38,162 bases of DNA from Podochytrium sp. JEL0797 (taxonomy: Eukaryota; Chytridiomycota; Chytridiomycetes; Chytridiales; Chytriomycetaceae), in the NCBI GenBank assembly GCA_027596195.1, contig JADGJG010000135.1, positions 1 to 38,162 on the forward strand, in the 5' to 3' direction. Below the pieces are notes generated by a model. It was not told the DNA's origin. It saw only the letters and a list, made by a program, of their open reading frames with translations, and ran no database searches. Made by a program: the position numbers and the translations under genes. Shown here one piece after another: positions 16,423 through 26,374 of the stretch. Each line of letters opens with the position of its first letter. The stretch's first letter is position 1.

Positions 16423-19271
16423 ATGTCTTCACTTCACGGAATCGCACCCGGTGGACCGCCCCCACCACCTCCGCTGGCCAAGAAGCCGTTCATCCCGCCG
16501 CGGCCGGAAGCCGGAAGCGGAAGCGGAAGCGCCACGGCCAGCACGGCAGCCGGGCAGAACCACTACGCGGCGATGGCGCAGGACTCGACGGCGCTGGCGG
16601 CACTGACGAGTTACTCGACACGCGAGGCGCCGCAGAAGCCGGCGATTAAGGCGCTGTTTGGCAACATCAAAGGTGCGTGTCCTAAGCAAAGTCTCTAGGC
16701 AAACTAACGCGGCGTCTAGAAATCTTCAACAAGGAGCAGGGCGCAATCAACAAGGCTGACATCTCGTCGCCTTACAACCCAGTGCATCTTACACACGTGG
16801 GCTTCAACCAGGACACGGGCGAGTACACGGTGCGCATCGTTTCTCTAGGGGCAAGTACACCTACTTAGCTTTGTATCACAGGGACTGCCCAAGGAGTGGC
16901 AGAAGCTGCTGCAGGATGCCGGTATCTCGAAGCAGGACCAGGAGGCGAACCCGCAGGTGCGCTGTGTGTTCGAACCCGTGTGCTTCTAACGCTCCCTGCC
17001 AGGCCATGCTAGACATCATGGGCTTCTACAACGACAAGAACGCAGGCAAACTCAGCGAGGCCGTGTGGGACAAGTTTGGCCGCGCTTCCGTGGCTGATGG
17101 CGTGTCGGTTGCCCCTGCCCCAGATGGGAAGGTGTGTCATTTGACCCCGTTTTCCCACACACATCTCACAATCCCTCCCTACACAGCCTATCTCGCCCTC
17201 CCATCTGCAAAACAAGCCTGTTATTGCTGCCTCATCGAGCCCGATTCTCCTCCCGCGCCCAAACATTACCTCCACTTACAACACCAACGACCCCAAATTG
17301 AAACCCCCCGTGCCCGCGCGACCGGCCAACACAATGAGCATCTATTCGACTGATTTGAAACCCGCTATCCCCACGAAACGTATGTATTGTTTGTTCGCGC
17401 CCTTTGTTCGCTCGGCCAGCTGGGGTCTTGCAATGCGTGGTTGGCAGACTCGAGTCGATCAATTGATGGTTCTCGTCGAAAGAGGATGGAGTCGGCTCGT
17501 CGTGGCCTGAGCTTGCAGAAATGGGTCGTTTTGCGCGGAACTTGGGCTGGGCATAATCACGTGATTTTGAGCCATCCGCCATCTCCCATAATCCTCCCGA
17601 AATCGCGGATCCTAGACCACCTTATTCTCCTCCGTTACATTCGCCTGACCCTTTCTCTTTTTTGCGTTTTTGTGATACCATCCAGCCGATTCGCCCGAGT
17701 CCACGTCGAAACCCACGAGAAACCCTCCTCCACCCCCGAAACCTGCAAACCTCAAGGCATCCAACGACAATATTTCTATCATGCCTGCTGCCGGAAGCGG
17801 CGATTCAGCGTCCTCGGCGAACCCGCAGGCGCGACCCACGAAAGCGAAATCGGACGGAGTCGACTTTGTGGATCGCTTGATTGCGATTTGTAACCCTGCC
17901 GATCCCACGCGGCTGTACAAAAATTTGGTCAAGATTGGACAAGGGTGAGTGGCCGGTGTTTGTCGTGTAGTTCATTCTGATTCGCTGATTTGCCCCCCCA
18001 ATCTCCTCCTATTAGAGCGTCGGGTCTCGTATTCACGGCCAACCCCGTTTCTGCTCCTTCGAGCGTCGTGGCCATCAAACAAATGAACCTCGAAAAGCAG
18101 CCCAAAAAGGAACTCATCATCAACGAGATTCTGATCATGCGCGAGTCACGGCATAAGAATATCGTCAACTACATTGATGGGTTCATGTTCAAAGGGGATT
18201 TGTGGGTAAGTCTGAAGTGACTTTTCAGGAGGAATGCTGCAGTCGGGGAAAATGTCGCGATGCTGATTTTTTTTTCCCATCGAAATTAGGTTGTCATGGA
18301 GTACATGGAGGGAGGCACGTTGACAAGTGTGGTGACAACGAATTACATGACGGAAGGTCAAATTGCTTTTGTCTGCAAAGAGGTGGGTGGCGCGCGCGCT
18401 GAAAAACGGGAACCCCTCTTTTGTGCTTGTACATTGTTTTTGAACTCTGGTTCTGATTTCCCACCGCGATTTTGGTTTCTGTCGTTTTTTTGCAGACGCT
18501 CGAAGGGCTGGCTCATTTGCATTCCAAGGGAATTATTCATCGTGATATCAAGAGTGATAACTTGTTGTTGGGTGTGGCTGGGCAAGTGAAATTGAGTGCG
18601 TTTTGTTTTCTTGGTTTGGATTTGCTGTTGCTCACCTTGTTGTCTTTTTATTTGCGAATAGCTGATTTCGGATTCTGTGCCCAGTTGAATGAGGAGGAGA
18701 CGAAGAGAACAACGATGGGTAACTAATTTTTTTTTCTCGTTACCGATGATCTCCAGCCTGCACCCCCACTCCCTTTCCGCCGCGCACCTTTCTCCTAGTA
18801 ACTGACTGACTCATATCACACAAATAGTCGGAACCCCCTATTGGATGGCCCCGGAAGTCGTGACGCGAAAAGAATACGGTCCCAAAGTAGACGTGTGGTC
18901 CCTTGGAATCATGGCGATCGAAATGGTGGACGGCGAGCCCCCCTACCTCCATGAAAACCCGCTGCGCGCGTTGTACCTGATTGTCACGAACGGTACACCC
19001 AAGCTGCAGAACCCGGACAGTCTCAGTGCAGTGTTCAAGAGCTTTTTGAACACGGCGTTGGAAGTGGATGCGGAAAAGAGACCGACGAGTAAAGAGTTGT
19101 TGAAGGTTTGTTTTTTCTTCTTTTTTTCATTATTGGTGTCTTAAGTGTTTGCTGATGTTTTTTTATTTTGGTTTTTTCTAGCATCCGTTTTTGCAGTTGG
19201 CGGATCCGCCGACTCACATTGTTCCATTGATCAAGGCTGCTCAAGAGGCGGCCAAGAACGCGGAGCAATAA
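16423..19271 (+). CDS. p21-activated (PAK/Ste20-Cla4 type) serine/threonine protein kinase
   Basis: This is an effector kinase of Cdc42/Rac GTPases that controls polarity and the actin cytoskeleton. Twelve exons sum to 607 residues: 16423-16672, 16720-16829, 16882-16956, 17003-17131, 17187-17379, 17686-17944, 18016-18205, 18290-18382, 18496-18595, 18662-18718, 18828-19105 and 19182-19271. Residues 1-35 are Pro-rich ([19 protein letters not shown]), a possible SH3 ligand. The CRIB/PBD begins at about residue 98 ([15 protein letters not shown]). The kinase domain runs from about 330 to 590: glycine loop GQGASG, Lys360 (VAIKQ), HRDIKSDN with Asp450, DFG with Asp468, and activation segment GTPYWMAPE. 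All catalytic residues are present. The lead-in [21 protein letters not shown] resembles Cla4-type PAKs, but no PH domain precedes the PBD. An earlier in-frame TTG is not a credible start; the ATG at 16423 is used. Confidence 0.93.
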
Positions 19272-19561
19272 TTTACAAATAAAAATCATGGTTTATTTTC
19301 TTCGTTTCTGTTTTTATATTTCAACACTTTTTCTGAGATTTACAAAACCCCATTAAAGGAAAATAGAAACGCCCCCCGAGCTTGGACTTGACGGGCGTGC
19401 CCTTCCTGCGGCTGCTTCTCGTGGCAAAGGCCTCGCTAGAAAGTGGGGTCGGGTAGGGGCGGTTGGCGGAAGGGCTGTCCTTCCCTTTTCGTCGTCCAAA
19501 CCCTTTAAAATTAACTGTGTTGAGAAGGTCTGGAGAAGGAGAAGTTTTAAAAAATTTCTAA
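19272..19561. other. Convergent 3' spacer between the PAK and 1153-residue protein genes
   Basis: The spacer is 290 bp. AATAAA at 19278-19283 on the plus strand, 7 nt after the kinase stop, is the likely poly(A) signal. The middle (about 19365-19520) is unexpectedly GC-rich and, on the minus strand, is open without stops for over 60 codons, encoding a basic Arg/Lys/Ser-rich stretch (for example FATRSSRRKGTPVKSKLGG). It may be an alternative terminal exon of the minus-strand gene or just GC-rich UTR. No RNA gene is recognised. Confidence 0.45.
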
Positions 19562-22500
19562 TCAATAATTCCATTTCATCAGACTCCACTCTCTCCCAGC
19601 CCACAACAAAAACAATCCCCTCTCCGGGTCCACGACCCGCACTTTCCGCGACTCGTCACGCTTAATGGTTTTTAGCGCAGTCTGTAAGCCAGCCAGGATG
19701 GATTGACCCGGCGCAACCTTTGGCATACGCGAAAATTCGACGCCCGCAGCTGTGAGTTGGCGTCTTGCACGGCCTGCGGCGAGGGCAACTTGAGCAATGT
19801 TTTGGGCGCCGCTAGAGGACAGAATGGGGATTGTGGGCAAGGGTTTTTCAAACTTGCGGTTCGTGAGGATGAGCATGTCGAGGAGAAGGGTGGATTCGTT
19901 GATGTCGAGGATAGAGAGGTTTCCTGTTGTTTTTTAATGCAGAAAGGAACGGTAAGATTAAGAAAAAAGAATGCGTTTTGGTTACCTTCACTCGACAGAC
20001 CCAACACAAACTGAGCGTTGCTTTTGGTTTTGCAAAATGCGGGGCTGATTTCAAAGTTGTGCGTGTGCGAAGGACAGACGGTGCTCAACTGGGTGCGTGA
20101 TTCTGGGTCCGACAGCTGGATCGTGGTCGGGAGGGCGTTTGTGATGGACCCACTTTCGCTGAGGGTGTGGATACGGAGACTCCCGTCTGGACACGCGAGT
20201 ATGAGTTGGTCTTTTTGGAGTAGGTCGTTGGTGTAGAGTGTGATGGATGAAATCTTGGATGTGCTGAATGTGAGTTCTGGGGTGGAGAATTGGCGAATGA
20301 AAAATGGATGGGTTACCGGAACGGTTTTCAATTCGTCTTTTTCCTTGTTCTTAATCATTTGGAAAAGAGAAGCTTGTGAGCTCTCTAGAGAAATGTTGTT
20401 TTGGCTTTGACTCTGCTGGCCGAGTTCAGTCTCATATTGAATATTCAACAGAGATTCGAGACTATACGCCTAAAAATATTTCCACAGTTATATCCCAGTA
20501 TGCAGGGAGTTGAAAACTTACATCCACCAGCCAATACACAAACAGCTCTTTTGCGCCTGAAACTTCAGAAACTGGTAGCTGATCGCGCGTATCCGGTACG
20601 AGGTCAATCGAGCTGCCATTCAGTATTCCGCTTCCCATTGTTTGAATGCTACGCATCGCCTGCGCGCTCTTCCCCATCTTCGACTCAGGCGTTAGCGGGC
20701 CCGAGGCATTCAGTTCCTTTCCGGCGGCATCGCGTGCATCCATGACAATATCAATCGAGCTACCATTCAACATCCCACTTCCCATTGTTGGAATGCTATT
20801 CATCGCCATCGAGCTTTTCGCCATTGACTTTCTAACGAATTCGGTGTTGGACGGCCGAGCAGTTTTCGCACTTGATACCCGCAAATTTGACGCAAGCGTC
20901 AGTGGGCTTAATACACGCAATTCTTTTCCAGCAGAAGTACTGGTTGCAAAATCCCCCCTGGATCCTGTTCGCGTGAAGTCACTCACACTGATGGTTTTGG
21001 AAACTGCCTCTCCCAAGAGCAATGCTGCTGGTGCGTCTGCCCCCAATGAGTTAGGCGTTTTAAGTTGAAGAGACGCTTGTTTTTTGCTGCCAGGTGTGGC
21101 TGGTTTCGGGGGTGGCTTTTCGCTTGCGTTCTTGCGGTTTTTGATGTCATTGACGGCGAACGGGGCGGAAATGGAAAGAACGCTTCCAGATTTCAAGGAA
21201 ACGAGAATACATTTGTTGAATTTGTCTGGGCATAGGCATGTGACTACGGTTTCATCTGCGTTGGAGGTATTGATCAGGCGCAGGGTCCAAACAAACACTT
21301 CAAAAAAATACCCACTTACCCAATTGAAGCGGATCATCTTCTTCCATTGATAAAATGGACGGCCTCGCCTGTCCTGCGGGTGGCGTAGTCACTGCAGGCC
21401 CAATAGCTTTTCCAGACTTGTCCAAATAAACTTCACCACCCGTCACACCCTCCATTCCCTTCAAAGTAAAGGACGAAAACTCCCCCTGTTGCACCTTACG
21501 TAAACCACGGTCCCTCGCAGCACCGTTACAGAATTGAATCTTGCATTCCCAAATGGGATTCAAATCCAATGAATACGCGATGATGAAGCGGTCCGTGGCG
21601 GTGTAGGATACGACGGAAACGATTGCTTCGTGAAACTCGGCTACGCACATGATTTTGACGGGTTGGATTGAGACTCTTTTGCGTTTGGAGATTCGATGTG
21701 TGATCTTGAGTAAGTTTCTTTAGAGAAACGAACCCACAGGGTGAAGGGGTATTGTTTTTTGTTGGAGGCACTCACCTTGTTTGTCTCGGACAGATCAAGC
21801 TCTAAAATGATGGCTTCTCCGAGATTTGTACCGAGATAGAATCCATGAATCGTAAAGGAGGCTGAATGTGAGGAATTTGGCTGACCTGCGATGACGGATG
21901 GTCGTGCTGCAAGAATGAATATATGTTAATGTGAGAACAGGAAATATAAGAACCTACGGATTGGTGGTTTCGGCAATAACGGCATATTAGGTTGCATTGG
22001 TAGAGTCGCTGGATTAATAAGTGGAATGGATTTTCTCGCCCCTGGTCCTCGGAGCGCAGGAGCCGGTTCGGGCTCGCCACTTCCCATAATGGTTTTGGAG
22101 GTCTCGAATATTTTTAAAACCCCAGTCAGGAGTCCCACAGGTCCCTGCGGCTGTGGGGGCCCAATAATAGATCCCATCATAGATCCAGCTCTGGCTGCAT
22201 TCATGACTTTGGTTTTCAAGGCAGCTGTTGCCTGAGCGGCTTTGGCTGCTGCTACTTCCTTCTTGGACTTTTCGGAAGCGGGAGCAGTTTCTTTTGGTGG
22301 AGGAATCAGATCAAGGTGAATTATTTCAAGAATTCGAATCGTTCCGTTTTTCTGAGATGGTGGTGTAGTTTGTGCCCCAATATCGTCAGGAGACAAGGGC
22401 TCCCCAGGTGTTGCAGAACTTTCATCCATTTTAATTTCAGAATTTTCGCCTTTCGTTTCGGGAGCATCAAGTTGGGGTAACGGTGGGAGTTGATTCGGTT

Positions 22501-23614
22501 TCATGAGTGTGGCCGTTGATGTTGCTCGAATGATTTCGGAAGTTGATGATCCCCGTCCGAGCGGAACCGCGGCTTCGGACGCGTCATTTGTATCAGAAGC
22601 AGAGTTTTGTTCAGAATCAGGTTGTGTGGCGGCCGGAGGCGGCTTGTATTCGATGATTTCTTGTTTCGGCGAATCAGCAGAACAGTCGAATCACTCTGAA
22701 TTTACCTATGGCTCCGGTATCTGTAAATACCGCAAAAAGAGATCCATTCGAATCCAGAGGTTCAATGAATTGGACGCTCCCCAGAGTGCAGAAAAAATTA
22801 TACAGAAACTTTGGACCGGCTTAACACAAAAAACGCGTTAGCAGTTTAAATTTAATCTGGTCATTATTACCCTGCATGCATTCCTGTTTGGCTCGAAACA
22901 ATTCGTGAGTGTTTGTTACTGCCTCAGTTAGTAACTCTTCGCGCGCAGTTTTTTCGATAGCCTGATAATAGAGTCAGCATGATATCTTGAAGACTGTGTC
23001 TTAATCACCTTTCCCTGCTCATTCCGCTCCTTCAAAGCTTTTACGCCCGCAAGGTCTTTCGAAACCTTTTTTTGCGAAATCATATCAAGCCACGTTCATC
23101 CTCGAAGAGAGATGATACCTTTGCAAGAAGATCCTCTCCGTGTGATCCGCCTATCAAATCGCTCAGATTCATTGTGATTGCTGCAGACACGGGGCGGCGA
23201 TTCGAGCCACCTGGCGCGGCTGGAGCTGCGGAAGCTGTTTCCAAAGTATATTCATTGAATATTGCGATCGGATTGTTTTGCAATCGTCTGAGTTGTTGGG
23301 ATTCGCGGTATGATTTTTCGAGGCTCTGTCGACGAGAAAAGAATGTCAACGCGCGATCTTGCCGGGGATTTTGATCAATGGTGATCCCACTTCCATCCCC
23401 TTTCACGGTTTGACCTTACCTGTATTGCTGCTTTGGACTCACTAATAGCTTTTGAGTTTGCGGAGATCGCGTTGGCAATCTGGTTGTTTTCTTCGTTCAG
23501 TGCGTTCGAGGAATCTGTTGCCAACGCGGTCGAGGATAGTTTAACGGCGCGATTTGTGGCTGCAAGGGTTTGTTCCTTAGAAGTATTTGTTTGGGCCGTT
23601 GATTTCTTAACCAT
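19562..23614 (-). CDS. Large unrecognised protein with beta-propeller-like segments (1153 residues)
   Basis: I do not recognise this family. Eleven exons join in frame: 23420-23614, 23119-23325, 23009-23065, 22871-22961, 22706-22819, 21958-22659, 21776-21906, 21320-21704, 20522-21255, 19986-20469 and 19562-19923. The N-terminal 200 residues are helical and polar (AREELLTEAVTNTHELFRAK). Short beta-rich blocks resembling WD-type blades follow (GSLFAVFTDTGAIEIIEY, HGFYLGTNLGEAIILELD, FNKCILVSLKSGSVLSIS, LILACPDGSLRIHTL, NAQFVLGLSSEGNLSILD). These are separated by long disordered Pro/Ala/Ser inserts, one carrying a 49-residue repeat. The C-terminus returns to ERGLFLLWAGREWSLMKW. The overall plan, a helical N-terminus followed by a scattered propeller, resembles ciliary and dynein-associated WD proteins. 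That is only a suggestion. Its start codon lies 27 bp after the stop of the upstream gene. Confidence 0.6.
20593..20812 (-). repeat. Internal 49-codon repeat in the 1153-residue protein
   Basis: Two copies spaced 147 bp apart encode nearly the same segment: SIPTMGSGMLNGSSIDIV (about 20740-20812) and SIQTMGSGILNGSSIDLV (about 20593-20665). Each is followed by a D.RD...KEL tail. The DNA differs mainly at wobble positions, so the duplication is not recent and the peptide seems to be conserved. Position 20604 (tcaatcgagc) matches 20751 exactly. Confidence 0.8.
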
Positions 23615-23641
23615 TTTTTGAGAAATTGAAAAAAAAACGAA

Positions 23642-26294
23642 TTATTTTCCCTGAACGACTTTGTTTTTGGATGTCAGGGTTGGTTTCATGTATGAAGGAG
23701 TTGATTTTGATGTCCCGGCAGACGTGGGTGAAGGTTTGTTCGTGCCCGACAGTGAGGATGTGTTAGAAATCTTTCGCGTGCCCTTCACATCCGGTTTCTC
23801 TTTGGAAGCCTCACGCGAACGACTCGCACTGCTCGAAATCGAAGCCGAGCGTTGCTTTTGTTTCACCACTTCAGGTTTCAATTTGTCTTGAGATGAATCG
23901 GGCGACCACGCAGAAACGGGAATTTTGGACTTTCCAAGTTTCTTTTTTGGGGTGGTGTTTGAAACCGACACAACGCTCTCGCTGGAAGAAATCGAGCTGC
24001 GACGGTAAAGATCAAGTACATTCACGGGTTGCAACATTCTGCTGGCAGCGGGCATGTTGACTTGTTCGGCGGTCCCAAAAGTCGAATGCAACCTGGATCC
24101 AAAATCGGCAGTTGCTTGTGCTTCCAATAGAAAAGCCAACTCCTTTTGCAAACGCGAGGCAATAATTTGCGTCGCAATCGGTAAGCTCCCTTCCTTAATG
24201 TGAGCCGCGAGCGATTCAACAAGAGCCGTGGTGATGATTTCAACAATATCGCGTGGTTCGAGCTGTGAAATCGAACTTGCAGCAACCAGATTCGCTAAAG
24301 ACTTCAATGCGCCGGGAGAAGTTGTTCCAAGCGAGCTGAACAGCGGCGAAACTGGGCGTCGAACGTGAGGAGAACTTACTTTTTCTTTGGAATGATCAGC
24401 AACGCTCTCATCAGATCTTGCATTCATTTGCTTGTGTTCAGGAGAGTTATGACCAGAGGCGGTTGCTGAAGCAACCCGTCTTTGAAAATTGGCGCCGAAA
24501 ATCGCGTCCAACAACTGTCCGGAGGGCTTGCTCTTCACCGAATCCAGAGCATCGATTTCAGAATCGCATGAAGCAAATTGATCATTGCTGTTGATCGAGC
24601 TGTCTGCATTCAGAATTGTGGTGCTCTTTCGGGGTTCACTCATATGTGCGAGTCGTTGTTGTAAAAGATTTCCCGCGCTTCCGCCCGTTGCGAAATCAAT
24701 GGCCTGGGCTGTCGGCTCTTCAATGTTGATGCTCTGGATTGAACTGCTCTTGTGTGTGGCCACGGTAAATTTTTTGCTGATTGGCAACCTTGTTTTGGAT
24801 ATCCTTCTGGGTGGGGTCGCAGTCGCGTCTAAATTTTGTTTTATTAAACGCAAGTTGTCAAAAATACAGCATTTTTACCTCCTGAGCTCTTTATGGAGTC
24901 AATTGACTGGCCTGGATGACCATCCTCTCGAGAAGAAATCGACTTTGCTCCCGTCCTTGATGCAGCTCCTGAAACCCCGGATTCCATTTCGTTGGGTGAA
25001 TCTGATTGGGAATCGTGCAGCGGCGCGGAGTCTCTGCCTTTAGTACTTCGTCTCGACATAGATTCAGCTCTGATGGTGGATTGTTGCGGAGCAACCTCAG
25101 GGACAGTTTCAAATTCTGCAGGATTGGGCGCAACTTGCTCGAGGCCCCCGATTTCTCCGACAATGGCAGCATCTTTTAAAGACGGTTGCTTCTTCAAAGG
25201 ATTCATTCGCGACACAGATCCCACAACCCCACCCTTCTTGTCGGTCGATTTTTTCTTTGATGGAATGGGTTGACCGGTCTCCGCATCAATCACAAAAGTG
25301 TCCGACGCAGTCAGCGATGTGCTACTACCCTTATGGGCACTGTTGAGATACAGACTCGTTTTGCTGGACGTTCTCGAGTTTCCTTTCCCACTGGGGGATC
25401 GAGAGAGTGTTCCGGGTCGATGCTGACCGGTTGTTGCTTCACCGTTTAGGTTCTGGTTAAAGGAGTTGCTCTTTTTCATTGAATTCGTTCGTGAGGGTGG
25501 TCGTGCATTCTGAGAGGCAGATTCTTGAATTGGATAACTCGGGGAGGCAGCGTCGGCGAGGGAATGCGTGGTATCGGGATGAGTCTCGTTTGGCAATAAA
25601 GAAGCAACACTTTGGCGCCTAGGAGATGGCTTGCTTGCGCTTCGGTCAAGGGAGGGTGGGGAGGGAGAAATCATGGCGTCGTCTTGAGGAGGAATGGAAG
25701 TTCGGTCACTCGTTGAGTTTCTGGGAGAAGATTGAGACGCGCTTTCAAGGTCCTTTTCGCGGGGTTCAGTTATCGACTCCTGACCGATTTTTTGGAAGAA
25801 ATTTAAAAATTAACAACTAAAGCGAATTAAAGTCTCACATCCAGGGAAATGGGAACCGTTTCGGGTTTCAGGCTGACTTGTTCAGTATTTTCGCGTATTG
25901 ATCCGTGGAATGAGCTGGAGCTTTTTTTGCGATTCATCCCAAATATGGAGCCCAACTTTGAAATCGATCCATTGGACTTCTTATTCCCTGCAACCGAATC
26001 ACTCGCTCTCCGTTTCAAATCAGACGCGGAACTTTTTGTGGAGGACAAACGCGTTGCGGCGAGCTTTTGCGCGGAAGCCGTCGGCGAAGGTTGGACGGAA
26101 TTGGAGCCGCCAATCATGGTTTTAATCTTTTTTGTCCAACTGGATTTGGATTTGATGGATTCTGCGGCATCTTGTTCCTGTTGTTGCCTCTCGGTACACG
26201 TTTCTTTCTCGGTGGGTGGGGTGACGCTTTCTTGGGGTGTGAAATCAATGCCATACGCCAAGGCTTCCTCGGCAGTCATGTTGGAGAAGTCCAT
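23642..26294 (-). CDS. Serine-rich, largely disordered hypothetical protein (847 residues)
   Basis: The family is not recognised. Three exons, 25839-26294, 24879-25779 and 23642-24828, join in frame. The start is ATG at 26292-26294 (MDFSNMTAEEALAYGIDF), 81 nt after the glycosyltransferase stop. Composition is strongly Ser/Thr/Lys/Pro-rich, with many short basic-Ser patches (SSASDLKRRASDSV, SISKLGSIFGMNRKKSSSSF, PSRTNSMKKSNSF, TPKKKLGKSKIPVSAW). These resemble phosphorylation or microtubule-binding linkers, which is inference only. One helical segment (EPRDIVEIITTALVESLAAH to about LEAQATADFG, near 24270-24100) is the only part likely to fold. No signal peptide or membrane segment is present. 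It has the same strand and style as its downstream neighbour, 27 bp away, so a functional link is conceivable but unproven. Confidence 0.7.
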
Positions 26295-26374
26295 CTTGAA
26301 ACGATGGTGGTGATACTTAATCGGTTTGAAGGTTCTTTTTGTTCTTTGGAAATTTCGTCCAATCATCACGCAAA

